A stretch of 64,000 nt of DNA from assembly GCA_001429555.1 (NCBI GenBank), contig LMSR01000018.1, positions 62,001-126,000 on the forward strand, read 5' to 3'. This DNA comes from Nocardioides sp. Soil797 (GTDB lineage Bacteria; Actinomycetota; Actinomycetes; Propionibacteriales; Nocardioidaceae). This document shows positions 6,811 through 14,491 of this stretch, piece after piece. The notes under the pieces were generated by a model that saw only the letters and a list, made by a program, of their open reading frames with translations, had not been told where the DNA came from and did no database searches. Numbering within the stretch: the first letter of the stretch is position 1; each line of letters opens with the position of its first letter. Position numbers and translations under genes: made by a program.

Positions 6811-9438
6811 TCAGCGGGTCTGCGTGCTGAGACACAGGGTGTCGTCGTACTCCAGGGCGTCGTGATCGCGCAGCAGGGGGTTCGCGCGGGCCCGGCCGAG
6901 GTTCCACTCCAGCCAGTCGTCGTCGCTGCCGAGGTCGCGGCCCCTGAGCGCACAGCCGACGACGTCGTCGGGCAGGGTGTCGAGCACGGGAACGGCGTCG
7001 TCGGAGAGTCCGCGGAGGTAGAACCAGTCGACCTCGCCGGACTCCTGGTAGCGGTCGATGTTCTGCTGGGCGACCCACGCGTCGGGGTTGATGACGGCCA
7101 GGCCGATCACCAGGACCGCGCCGGAGAGCAGGCCGGCGCGAGGCAGCCAGCCGGCCCGCAGCCGCACCCCGGCCGCCATCACGCCCAGCACGAGCAGGCC
7201 GAGCCAGGCCTCGAAGACGTCGACCAGCAGTCGCAGCCCGGTGAAGCCGTAGGCCTCCTGATAGAGGTGCATGCGGTGCAGTGCCGAGGCGACCACGACC
7301 AGGGTCATCGCACACAGCAGCCCGAGTGATCCGCGCAGCCAGGCCCGGTCCGCACCCGTCTCCCGACGCGCCTTGAACGACGCGGCCCACACCACCACCA
7401 GGGTGAGTGCGGTGGCAACGGTCAGCTGTCCGAACCCCTGGTGGACGTAGTCGGCGTAGGTCAACCCGGTGGTCTCCTCCAGGTAGCCGTGCCCCCCGAA
7501 GATCGCCGTCGCCTGGGCCACCAGGAATGCGACGAACACGACGTTGATCAGCAGCACCGGCGCCAACCACTCCCACCGGCTGCCGAGTCGCGGCGCGGGT
7601 GGCCCGACCGTCTCGAGCGGTGGAGGGTTGATGGCGACGTACGTCGCGGCGAGCACGACGCCGCCGACGGCGACCGTGACGAAGGCGCGCAGCACGAATG
7701 AATCGAGCTCGAGGTCAGGGAGCAGGGCGCCTGCCCACTGCGCGAAGAGGGCATCGGCCGAGGCGAAGAGCAGCCCGAAGACGAGGACGCCGGTCACCGA
7801 GAGGAGAACGGTGCGTACGACGGCGGCGCTGGCCTCGCCGCCGGGGAGGGCGCGCACCGACCGTCCGAGCCAGGGGAGTCCCCGGATGCCCGCCAGTGGC
7901 CAGCTCACGCCGGCCAGCACGAACGACGCAACAGTGCGCCCGGCGACCAGCCCCGACAGGCACAGCAGCCCACCGGTGAACAGGGACAGGACGACGATCC
8001 ACTCCGCGTCGCGGAGCATGGCGGTTGCCGCGAGCGGGACGCACAGGGCGGCGCAGGCAAGGGTGAACGGAGACCGCTTGTTGGCGCTGAAGCCGAGCAC
8101 GACTCCGCCGGCGGCGAGCAGCACGAGGAACGTGCCGAGCCCGAGGTCGCGGAAGGGCAGGATGGTCGCCGCCAGGAGTCCGACGCCGAGGCAGGCCAGG
8201 AGTGCCCGGGAACTGCCGGGGAGGTTGTGCTCGGCCCAGAGCCGGCCGAAGAGCGTGTCGAGGAGGGAGTCCGGGACGGCGGGGCTCGGGTGGCTGCCGG
8301 CGTCAACCGGACCACTGGCCTGTCGGGGTGCGGCTGAGGACTCGCCCGTCAGGGCCTTCGCCGGCTGCGGCAGGGCATCGAGTGACGTGGCGTGCTCGCT
8401 GGTGCGAGGTCGGGCCGGCTCGACCGGTAGCTCGGCGCGCACTCTGGCGCCACCGTTGCCCTCGGGCGGATCGACGAACGCGATGGAGCCACCGTGCAGG
8501 TCCGTCACCCAGCGAGCGATGGCGAGCCCGAGACCCGTGCCACCTCCGCCTTCCGCCTGGCTCAACGTGCCGAAGCGTTCGAAGACGTGCTCCCGGTCTG
8601 CAGGAGGGATGCCGGGTCCCTTGTCGGTGACCTCCAACCACCAGGTCGCCTCGGCCGGGACCGGGGGGCCGATGCGCTCGCCGGCGTGGACCGTGACCAG
8701 GTCTCCGGACGGGCTGTGCCGCGCGGCGTTGTCCAACAGGTTGACCACCAGCTGGCGCAACCGCTGGGGATCCGCGGAGACGACCAGGGTCGGGGGTACG
8801 ACGCGTACCTCGTACTGCACGTCGCGACCGCTCGCCCGGACCTCCTGCACGACCTGGCCGAGCAGGTCGGCGACGACCACGTGCGTGGTCTCCAGCGGCG
8901 CCTTTCCGGCGTCGACCCGAGCCAGGTCGAGGAGGTCGGTGGCCAGGTCGGAGAGCCGCTCGGCCTGGGCCAGCGCCGCACGCAGCACGTGTGGCTCGGC
9001 CGGGGCGACGCCGTCGGCCAGGTTCTCGAGGACGGCGCGCAGGGCCGCGAGGGGAGTGCGCAGCTCGTGACTGACGTTCGCCACGAGCTCGCGCCGTTGC
9101 CGGTCGACGGTGGCCAGGTCCTCGGCCATCGTGTTGAAGGCCCGGGCCAGCTCGCCCACCTCGTCTCCGGACTCCACGGTCACCCGGGTCGAGTAGTCGC
9201 CGGTCGCCATCCGTCGCGCGGCGGCAGTCATCTGCCGCAGGGGGGCGGTCATGCCACTGGCGAGCAGCTGGGTGACCCCGAGGGCGACGGCGATGGTGAC
9301 CGGCAGCCCGAGCCACAACGGGACGCCGCCTTGCGCGCCGAGAGTGGCGACCGCCGACGCGACGGCGACGCTCGCGACCACCAGGATGCCGAGCTTGACC
9401 TTGATCGACGGGACCTGGGCAAGAACCGGGCTGCTCAT
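6811..9438 (-). CDS. Sensor histidine kinase fused to a C-terminal DUF4153/DUF4173-type membrane domain
   Basis: 875 residues. ATG at 9438 overlaps the response regulator stop as ATGA. Order: two membrane helices (about 12-58), HAMP (about 60-110), HisKA with HELRTP and His124, then HATPase_c (N box NLLDNAARHS, G1 DKGPGIP, F box VFERFGTLSQ, G2 GGGGTGLGLAI). After a linker at about 330-400 the protein continues for some 470 residues with about ten hydrophobic helices of the DUF4153/DUF4173 type, ending in a polar tail with YLRGLSDDAVPVLDTLPDD. The family is normally a separate membrane protein; here it is joined behind the kinase core and may act as a sensory or output module. Partner: the OmpR regulator just upstream. 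Confidence 0.85.
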   Translation of the reverse strand: MSSPVLAQVPSIKVKLGILVVASVAVASAVATLGAQGGVPLWLGLPVTIAVALGVTQLLASGMTAPLRQMTAAARRMATGDYSTRVTVESGDEVGELARAFNTMAEDLATVDRQRRELVANVSHELRTPLAALRAVLENLADGVAPAEPHVLRAALAQAERLSDLATDLLDLARVDAGKAPLETTHVVVADLLGQVVQEVRASGRDVQYEVRVVPPTLVVSADPQRLRQLVVNLLDNAARHSPSGDLVTVHAGERIGPPVPAEATWWLEVTDKGPGIPPADREHVFERFGTLSQAEGGGGTGLGLAIARWVTDLHGGSIAFVDPPEGNGGARVRAELPVEPARPRTSEHATSLDALPQPAKALTGESSAAPRQASGPVDAGSHPSPAVPDSLLDTLFGRLWAEHNLPGSSRALLACLGVGLLAATILPFRDLGLGTFLVLLAAGGVVLGFSANKRSPFTLACAALCVPLAATAMLRDAEWIVVLSLFTGGLLCLSGLVAGRTVASFVLAGVSWPLAGIRGLPWLGRSVRALPGGEASAAVVRTVLLSVTGVLVFGLLFASADALFAQWAGALLPDLELDSFVLRAFVTVAVGGVVLAATYVAINPPPLETVGPPAPRLGSRWEWLAPVLLINVVFVAFLVAQATAIFGGHGYLEETTGLTYADYVHQGFGQLTVATALTLVVVWAASFKARRETGADRAWLRGSLGLLCAMTLVVVASALHRMHLYQEAYGFTGLRLLVDVFEAWLGLLVLGVMAAGVRLRAGWLPRAGLLSGAVLVIGLAVINPDAWVAQQNIDRYQESGEVDWFYLRGLSDDAVPVLDTLPDDVVGCALRGRDLGSDDDWLEWNLGRARANPLLRDHDALEYDDTLCLSTQTR

Positions 9439-10130
9439 GACCCGGCCACGCGTTCCAATGCGTATCCGACGCCGTGGACCGTGCGCACCCGATCGGCGCC
9501 GATCTTCGCGCGCAGCGCCTTCACGTGACTGTCGACGGTGCGGGTGCCCGAGGCCCCGGACCAGCCCCACACGTCGGCGTACAACGTCTCGCGGGTCAGG
9601 ACGGTGCCGGGGCTGCCGGCCAGGCGGAGCAGGAGATCGAACTCCGTGGGCGTCAGGTGGATCTCGGAGGCGGCCACCCAGACCCGCCGTGCGCCGGCAT
9701 CGATGCGCAGGTCTCCCAACTGCGGGGAGGCCTCTCGTGCCAGCTCCGCGGCCCGCTCGACCCGTCGCAGCAGGGCGGCGACCCTGGCCACCAGCTCGCG
9801 CATCCGGAACGGCTTGGTCAGGTAGTCGTCTGCGCCGACGCCGAGTCCCACGAGGATGTCGGACTCGTCGTCCCGGGCCGTCAGCATCAGCACCGGAACG
9901 GGGCGCATCGCCTGGATTCGGCGACACACCTCGTGTCCGTCGAAGCCGGGCAACATCACGTCGAGCAGCACCAGGTCGGGGCTGGCCTCCTCGAAGCTGG
10001 CGACCGCGCCGGGTCCGTCGTAGGCCCGGACCACCTCGTAGCCGGATCCGATCAACCGGTCGGATACGGCTTGGTTGATGGTCGGTTCGTCCTCCACGAC
10101 GAGGATCTTGAAGGCGCTGCTGGATGGCAT
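9435..10130 (-). CDS. OmpR-family response regulator
   Basis: 231 residues. The receiver domain covers residues 8-120, with acidic pocket E13/D14, phospho-acceptor Asp57 (LLDVMLPG), and LTKPF for the conserved Lys. A winged-helix DNA-binding domain covers about 140-228 (LTPTEFDLLLRLA, VDSHVKALRAKIG, VRTVHGVGYALE). It is first in a two-gene operon with the kinase fusion, with ATGA overlap, so the two should form one phosphorelay. The target genes are unknown. The 262 bp between it and the next divergent gene hold no recognisable feature. Confidence 0.9.
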   Translation of the reverse strand: MPSSSAFKILVVEDEPTINQAVSDRLIGSGYEVVRAYDGPGAVASFEEASPDLVLLDVMLPGFDGHEVCRRIQAMRPVPVLMLTARDDESDILVGLGVGADDYLTKPFRMRELVARVAALLRRVERAAELAREASPQLGDLRIDAGARRVWVAASEIHLTPTEFDLLLRLAGSPGTVLTRETLYADVWGWSGASGTRTVDSHVKALRAKIGADRVRTVHGVGYALERVAGS

Positions 10131-10392
10131 GCTCCGAGCCTAGGAGTCGAACCGGCCGGGAGGCGTGGTCGCTCGGTGAAGGTTTGGTGCAGATCTCGGC
10201 TCGCCCGGCCTCGGTGAGGCGTGCGGCGAGCCGATGCTGCGCCGTCGCCGTCGCGGGTACGGCCGATCAGGCTGGAGGCTCCTCGAGGCGCCAGTGGATC
10301 GTCCCCAGTTCTCGCGCCTTCCTCGGCAGGCACGATTGGCCCCCGAGTGAGGGTGCTGAGACAATGGTCGTGACGACTACCTGGGTGGCGAG

Positions 10393-10770
10393 ATGACCGA
10401 AGAGCAGACCGCAGCTGCTGTGCAGCCGCGCCGTGCCAAGCACCTGCTGGACCCCAACAACCCGCGTCCGCAGGTGGATCTCGCGAAGCTTCGCGAGGAG
10501 AAGGCCAAGCTGCAGAACGTGCAGCGCTGGGTCGGCTCGACCCTCGCCGTCACCACGATCCTGCACATGGCAGTGGGCCTGGTCATCGCGGCAGTGGTGG
10601 TCCCCGACGACCGGATCGACGCCAAGGTCGGGCTGAACCTCATCGCCGGAGCCTTCGGAGTGATGGCGGTGGCAGCCGGGTTGGTCATCCACGGACGGCG
10701 GGTGTTGTCGTGGTGGCTCCTCCTGGGCGCGCTGGTTCTCCCGATCGGACTCTGGGTCACCTTCGCCTGA
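10393..10770 (+). CDS. Small three-helix membrane protein of unknown function
   Basis: 125 residues. ATG at 10393 lies after a GGGTGGCGAG region. The N-terminal 50 residues are polar and charged (HLLDPNNPRPQ, KLREEKAKLQNVQ). Three hydrophobic helices follow at about 54-76, 83-103 and 106-124. The motif LLDPNNPRP near the N terminus is seen in small actinobacterial membrane proteins, but I cannot name a family. It is divergent from the response regulator operon, which might regulate it; that is only inferred from position. Confidence 0.65.
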   Translation: MTEEQTAAAVQPRRAKHLLDPNNPRPQVDLAKLREEKAKLQNVQRWVGSTLAVTTILHMAVGLVIAAVVVPDDRIDAKVGLNLIAGAFGVMAVAAGLVIHGRRVLSWWLLLGALVLPIGLWVTFA

Positions 10771-10783
10771 GGTCGGCCCTGCC

Positions 10784-10904
10784 GACTGAGTTCGCGCCGA
10801 GTGAGTTCGCGCCCGCTGAGCTCGCGCCTGCTGAGTAGGACTGGCGCGGCAGCACTCGCAGTCGCCTGCTGAGTGGGACTGGCCCGGCAGCACTCGCGGT
10901 CACC
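10784..10904. repeat. Two adjoining tandem repeat blocks (3 x 15 bp, then 2 x 38 bp)
   Basis: 10784-10828 holds three imperfect 15-bp units of the form GAGTGAGTTCGCGCC. 10829-10866 and 10867-10904 are two 38-bp units that differ at only four positions and contain GGCAGCACTCGC. They fill the spacer between the small membrane protein gene and the KstR-like operator. Confidence 0.8.
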
Positions 10905-10909
10905 TGCGA

Positions 10910-10929
10910 TAATGGAACACGTTCTATTA
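10910..10929. promoter_or_regulatory. KstR-like operator upstream of the DUF35/thiolase operon
   Basis: TAATGGAACACGTTCTATTA is a 9-2-9 inverted repeat with one mismatch per arm. Its core at 10913-10926 fits exactly the TNNAACNNGTTNNA pattern of the TetR-family regulator KstR, which controls sterol and cholesterol catabolism in mycobacteria and rhodococci. It overlaps possible -10 boxes (GATAAT, TATTAT) 34-50 bp before the first gene, a position suited to repression. Confidence 0.65.
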
Positions 10930-10962
10930 TTTGGCACAGGATCATCTGCGACAGGCGGAGAC

Positions 10963-11406
10963 ATGACGACACCTGCGATCGAAGGCTGGTTCAGCACCGG
11001 GGCCGAGCCCGCGCTGCTGGGCAGCTCCTGCACCGAGTGCGGCAACATCGCGTTCCCGCCGGAACGCGACTTCTGCAAGAACCCCGTGTGCTCGGGCGAG
11101 ACGTTCGAGATCCGCGAGCTCTCCCGCCGCGGCACCGTGTGGTCCTACACCGACGCGCAGTACCAGCCGCCGCCGCCGTACGTCGCCACCAGCGATCCCT
11201 ACGTCCCGTTCGCCCTGGCCGCGGTCGAGCTGCCCGAAGGACTTGTCGTGCTGGGCCAACTGGCCACCGGCTTCGGAGTCGGTGACGTCAAGGTCGGCTC
11301 CGCCGTCGAGCTCGTGGTCGAGGCGATCTACACCGACGAGGTCGGAGAGCGCACCATGTGGAAGTGGCGGCCCGTCGAGACCACCGACGAGGAGGGCCGG
11401 GCATGA
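10963..11406 (+). CDS. DUF35-type zinc ribbon / OB-fold protein, partner of thiolase-fold enzyme
   Basis: 147 residues, ATG at 10963 with AGGCGGAG upstream. The N-terminal half is a rubredoxin-like zinc ribbon with C23-x2-C26 and C38/C43; the C-terminal half (about 55-135) is an OB fold (GTVWSYTDAQ, VVLGQLATGF, VGSAVELVVE). Such proteins associate with thiolase-fold enzymes; in steroid side-chain degradation DUF35 domains partner Ltp-type aldolases. Its stop overlaps the thiolase-fold start (ATGA), supporting a complex. The KstR-like site upstream points to sterol or related lipid catabolism; the substrate is inference. Confidence 0.85.
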   Translation: MTTPAIEGWFSTGAEPALLGSSCTECGNIAFPPERDFCKNPVCSGETFEIRELSRRGTVWSYTDAQYQPPPPYVATSDPYVPFALAAVELPEGLVVLGQLATGFGVGDVKVGSAVELVVEAIYTDEVGERTMWKWRPVETTDEEGRA

Positions 11407-12605
11407 GCACCGACGTCGCCATTGCCGGAGTCGGCATGCACCCCTGGGGCAAGTGGGGCCACTCGTTCGTGAAGTACGGCGTCGCGGCCGCTCGCACGGC
11501 GCTGGCCGATGCCGGCATCCCGTGGGCCGACGTCGAGCTCGTTGTCGGCGGCGAGACCGTCCGCAACGGGTACGGCGGCTACGTCGCCGGCTCGACGTTC
11601 GCCCAGGCCCTCGGCTGGAACGGCGCCCGCGTCGCCACGTCGTACGCCGCCTGCGCGACCGGCGCCCAGGCGCTCGACACGGCACGTTCGCGCATCCTGG
11701 CCGGGCAGTGCGACGTCGCACTGGTGGTCGGCGCCGACACCACGCCGAAGGGCTTCCTCGCTCCGAATGCGGGGGAGCGGTGGGACGACCCCGACTGGCT
11801 GCGCTTCCGCCTCATGGGGATGACCAACCCCGGCTACTTCGCGCTCTATGCGCGCCGTCGCATGGATCTCTTCGGGGCCACCCAGGAAGACTTCGCGCAG
11901 GTCAAGGTGAAGAACGCCCGCCACGGCCTGAGCAACCCGAATGCGCGCTACCGCAAGGAGGTCAGTGCCCAGGACGTGCTCAACTCCGCCATCGTCTCGG
12001 ACCCGCTGCACCTGCTCGACATCTGCGCGACCAGTGACGGCGGGGCAGCCGTCGTGCTCACCTCGATGGACTATGCCCGCAAGCACGGACTCGGACAGGG
12101 TGGGGCGGATCCGGTGCGGGTGCGGGCGATCTCGACGGTCACGCCGACGTTCCCGCAGACGGTGCTCGACATGCCGCTCTTTTCCACCGAGTCCACCAAC
12201 GTCGCCGGCACTCCCGAGCGCACGTTCAAGGAGTCGCTCGCCGACGCCGCCTACGAGGAGGCCGGGCTCGCTCCCGAGGACGTCGACGTCGCGGAGGTCT
12301 ATGACCTGTCGACGGCGCTCGAGCTCGACTGGATCGAGGACCTCGGCCTCTGCAAGCGCGGTGAGGCCGAGCAGCTGCTGCGTGCCGGTGACACCACGAT
12401 CGGTGGCCGGATCCCGGTCAACCCGTCGGGTGGCCTGGCCTGCTTCGGCGAGGCGGTTCCGGCCCAGGCGCTGGCCCAGGTCTGCGAGCTCACCTGGCAG
12501 TTGCGGGGTCAGGCGGAAGGTCGTCAGGTCGACGGTGCCCGGGTCGGGATCACGGCCAACCAGGGACTCTTCGGTCACGGCTCGTCGGTCATCGTCTCCC
12601 GCTGA
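11403..12605 (+). CDS. Ltp/SCP2-type thiolase-fold protein (lipid metabolism)
   Basis: 400 residues, the standard length of the family. Cys84 in SYAACATGAQAL aligns with the thiolase nucleophile. The usual C-terminal GHPxG motif is absent: the loop reads SGGLACFGEAVPAQ, and the last active-site segment is NQGLFGHGSSVIV. These changes are typical of non-thiolytic lipid-transfer (Ltp) members, some of which act as retro-aldolases with a DUF35 partner on steroid side chains. It is translationally coupled to the DUF35 gene and lies behind the KstR-like operator. A retro-aldolase or acyl-CoA role in sterol or isoprenoid breakdown is likely but not proven by sequence. Confidence 0.85.
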   Translation: MSTDVAIAGVGMHPWGKWGHSFVKYGVAAARTALADAGIPWADVELVVGGETVRNGYGGYVAGSTFAQALGWNGARVATSYAACATGAQALDTARSRILAGQCDVALVVGADTTPKGFLAPNAGERWDDPDWLRFRLMGMTNPGYFALYARRRMDLFGATQEDFAQVKVKNARHGLSNPNARYRKEVSAQDVLNSAIVSDPLHLLDICATSDGGAAVVLTSMDYARKHGLGQGGADPVRVRAISTVTPTFPQTVLDMPLFSTESTNVAGTPERTFKESLADAAYEEAGLAPEDVDVAEVYDLSTALELDWIEDLGLCKRGEAEQLLRAGDTTIGGRIPVNPSGGLACFGEAVPAQALAQVCELTWQLRGQAEGRQVDGARVGITANQGLFGHGSSVIVSR

Positions 12606-12669
12606 GAGCCGGCCGTCAGCCGCGCGGTTGTCTCACCGTTCGGGAGCAGGAATCGACACCCCGGGAGTT

Positions 12670-12690
12670 TTAGGTAAGCATTGCCTTACC
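12670..12690. promoter_or_regulatory. IdeR/DtxR-like iron box upstream of bfd-bfr
   Basis: TTAGGTAAGCATTGCCTTAC (12670-12689, continuing with C) has inverted arms GGTAAG/CTTACC and the TTAGG start of DtxR/IdeR sites. It lies 22 bp before the bfd start. In actinobacteria IdeR can activate iron-storage genes, which fits the two genes below. The match is good, not perfect. Confidence 0.65.
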
Positions 12691-12712
12691 AATCCACGAC
12701 CGAGGGATCCCG

Positions 12713-12919
12713 ATGATCGTCTGCCACTGCGCCGCAGTCAACGATGAGGCGATCGCGCGCGCGTACGACGAGGGGGCGCGCACGATGTCGCAGGTGTGCC
12801 GCTCGACCGGGGCCGGCCAGGATTGTGGATCCTGCATCTTCACAGTGAAGCGTTTGGTGTGCCAGCATGAAGAGTTGGCCCCGACGACCACTGTGGAGGT
12901 GGAAGGTGCAGCCAGTTAG
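12713..12919 (+). CDS. bfd: Bacterioferritin-associated ferredoxin-like [2Fe-2S] protein
   Basis: 68 residues, ATG after GAGGGA. Cys4-x-Cys6 and Cys38-x2-Cys41 are spaced as in the BFD-like [2Fe-2S] domain (MIVCHCAAV, GAGQDCGSC). The family donates electrons to bacterioferritin so that stored ferric iron is reduced and released. The gene overlaps the bacterioferritin start by 14 bp, so the two are made together, under an iron box. Length and motif order are normal for the family. Confidence 0.9.
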   Translation: MIVCHCAAVNDEAIARAYDEGARTMSQVCRSTGAGQDCGSCIFTVKRLVCQHEELAPTTTVEVEGAAS

Positions 12920-13391
12920 CCCTCGAGTCGTGGAGTTGCTCAACTCCGCCCTGACGTTCGAGCTCACCGTCACGAACACCTACTTCCTGCATGCCCGCAT
13001 GCTCGACAACTGGGGTCTCAACAACCTGGGCAAGGTCTTCTACGACCTGTCCATCGACGAGATGAAGGATGCCGACGACCTGATCAACCGCATCCTGCTC
13101 TTCGACGGCCACCCCAACGTGCAGAAGCTGAACTCGATCCAGATCGGCGAGACGGCCGAGGAGATGCTGCAGTTGGCCCTGGCCAGCGAGCGCGCGGCGG
13201 TGGCCGAGTTCAACGCCGGGGCCAAGGAGTGCCATGAGCTCGGCGATCACGGCACGGCCGCGGTCTTCGAGCAGATGGTGCTCGACGAGGAGAAGCACGC
13301 CGACTGGTTCGAGAGCCAGCTCGACGCCATCGAGCGCGTCGGTCTCCAGCAGTACCTGGCCCAGCAGATCGGCACCGGCGGCCCCGAATAG
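12906..13391 (+). CDS. bfr: Bacterioferritin with altered ferroxidase ligand
   Basis: 161 residues. GTG at 12906 was chosen for its GGAGG (12895-12899, 6-nt spacer) and because it gives the family's normal length. The four-helix ferritin fold and the heme-ligand Met (Met53, in DEMK) are present. Aligned with E. coli Bfr, the di-iron ligands E18, E51, E94, E127 and H130 are kept (E19, E52, SERAAV, LDEEKHADW), but His54 is replaced by Asp55 (DEMKDAD). The inner-surface residues H46/E47 are Asp47/Leu48. The protein should store iron and be reduced by the neighbouring Bfd; the effect of the ligand change is unknown. Confidence 0.9.
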   Translation: MQPVSPRVVELLNSALTFELTVTNTYFLHARMLDNWGLNNLGKVFYDLSIDEMKDADDLINRILLFDGHPNVQKLNSIQIGETAEEMLQLALASERAAVAEFNAGAKECHELGDHGTAAVFEQMVLDEEKHADWFESQLDAIERVGLQQYLAQQIGTGGPE

Positions 13392-13440
13392 TCGCGGCGC
13401 GACTTCAGTCGACCGACGTTGCGCGGTGGCCCACCGGTCG

Positions 13441-13524
13441 CGTCGTCACAACTACGCAGCTGCGCAGTTACGGCCCGGGATCAGGCCGGCGCGTCGTCAC
13501 AACTACGCACCTGCGCAGTAACGG
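13441..13524. repeat. Two 33-bp direct repeats containing a palindrome, spanning the bfr/eamA 3' ends
   Basis: 13441-13473 and 13492-13524 are identical apart from two bases. Each contains a near-palindrome of the form ACTACGCAG-CTGCGCAGT. The second copy lies within the last codons of the EamA gene, the first just beyond it. It may serve as a terminator between the two convergent genes. Confidence 0.75.
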
Positions 13525-14428
13525 GAGTCGTCGTGTGTCCCGTGGAGACCAGGGCACGGGGGAGCCGACTGCCGAGGAGTACGCCGGCAACGACCAGGCC
13601 GGCGCCGGCCAGCTCGCCGAGGCTGACCCGCTCGCCCAGCAGCACCCACGCGGCACTCATGCCCACGACCGGCACCAGCATCGAGAACGGTGCGACCACT
13701 CCGGCCGGATGTCGCACCATCAGCCACGACCACACGCCCGAGCCGGCGATGGTGCCGATCAACACCGTGTAGGCGAGGCCCAACAGGGCGGGGATCGCGG
13801 CAGCGTCGCCGAGTCCGGTCAGGGAGTCGGCGATCTCCCGCGGACCTTCGACGACCATGGCCAGCACCAGCATCGGCACTGGTGGCACGACCGACATCCA
13901 CAGGGTCAGGTGCAGGGGGTTCGGCGCCTGGGCGCGGGCATTGCAGATGTTGCCGATCGCCCAACCGAACGCGCCGGCCAGGACCAGCAGGAACGGCAAC
14001 AGTGCGGCGGACTCCGCGCGCTGCCAACCGACCAGGGCGAGGCCGGCCACGGCGACCAGGATGCCGAGCAGGCGCCGGTTGCTGATCCGGTCGGCGGCGA
14101 ACGTGGCGCCGAGCAACACGGTGAACGGTGCCGAGGCCTGCAGCACCAGTGAGGCCAGGCCGGTGGGCATGCCGGCGGCCATGCCCCAGTAGAGGAAGAG
14201 GAACTGCAGGGTCCCGAAGCCCAGGCCGTAGCCGATCAACCAGCGCAGCTCCACCTGTGGTCGCGGCACCAGCAGCAACGTCGGCACTGCGATCAGCGCG
14301 AAGCGCAGGGCCACCAAGAACATCGGTGGGAACTGCTCGAGTGAGGCGTGGATCGCGATGAAGTTGAGCCCCCACATCACGGCGACCGAGACGGCGAGGA
14401 GGCGATGGTTCAACGGCACGTGCTCCAT
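13481..14428 (-). CDS. EamA/DMT family transporter (putative exporter)
   Basis: 315 residues. ATG at 14428 (MEHVPLNHRLL) was preferred to a TTG nine codons upstream, since the family begins almost directly with the first membrane helix (LLAVSVAVMWGLNFIAIHAS). There are about ten helices in two EamA repeats (about 10-140 and 150-290). Family members export amino acids, metabolites or drugs by proton antiport; the substrate is not predictable. It is divergent from a LysR regulator, with an inverted repeat between them, the classic arrangement of an exporter and its controller. The C-terminal tail lies in a repeated sequence. Confidence 0.85.
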   Translation of the reverse strand: MEHVPLNHRLLAVSVAVMWGLNFIAIHASLEQFPPMFLVALRFALIAVPTLLLVPRPQVELRWLIGYGLGFGTLQFLFLYWGMAAGMPTGLASLVLQASAPFTVLLGATFAADRISNRRLLGILVAVAGLALVGWQRAESAALLPFLLVLAGAFGWAIGNICNARAQAPNPLHLTLWMSVVPPVPMLVLAMVVEGPREIADSLTGLGDAAAIPALLGLAYTVLIGTIAGSGVWSWLMVRHPAGVVAPFSMLVPVVGMSAAWVLLGERVSLGELAGAGLVVAGVLLGSRLPRALVSTGHTTTPVTAQVRSCDDAPA

Positions 14429-14446
14429 CGTCCACACCCAATCAGT

Positions 14447-14469
14447 GAAGGACAAGCGAATAGTCCTTC
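14447..14469. promoter_or_regulatory. Inverted repeat between eamA-type gene and lysR-type gene
   Basis: GAAGGAC-N9-GTCCTTC has perfect 7-bp arms and is flanked by TCAGTGAA on both sides. It sits between the two divergent start codons, a likely LysR binding site acting on both genes. Confidence 0.55.
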
Positions 14470-14479
14470 AGTGAATCTG

Positions 14480-14485
14480 TAGGCT
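14480..14485 (+). promoter_or_regulatory. -10 box of the lysR-type gene (leaderless)
   Basis: TAGGCT ends 6 nt before the ATG at 14492, so transcription should start at the start codon. No clear -35 is seen. Confidence 0.5.
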
Positions 14486-14491
14486 ATCTAC

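Noticed and set aside
6257..7576. Continuous minus-strand frame extending the HTH/TPR regulator upstream by 440 codons
   Set aside because: It runs opposite the VOC gene and out of frame through the kinase gene, with Arg/Gly/Pro-rich translation; the HTH begins at 6256.
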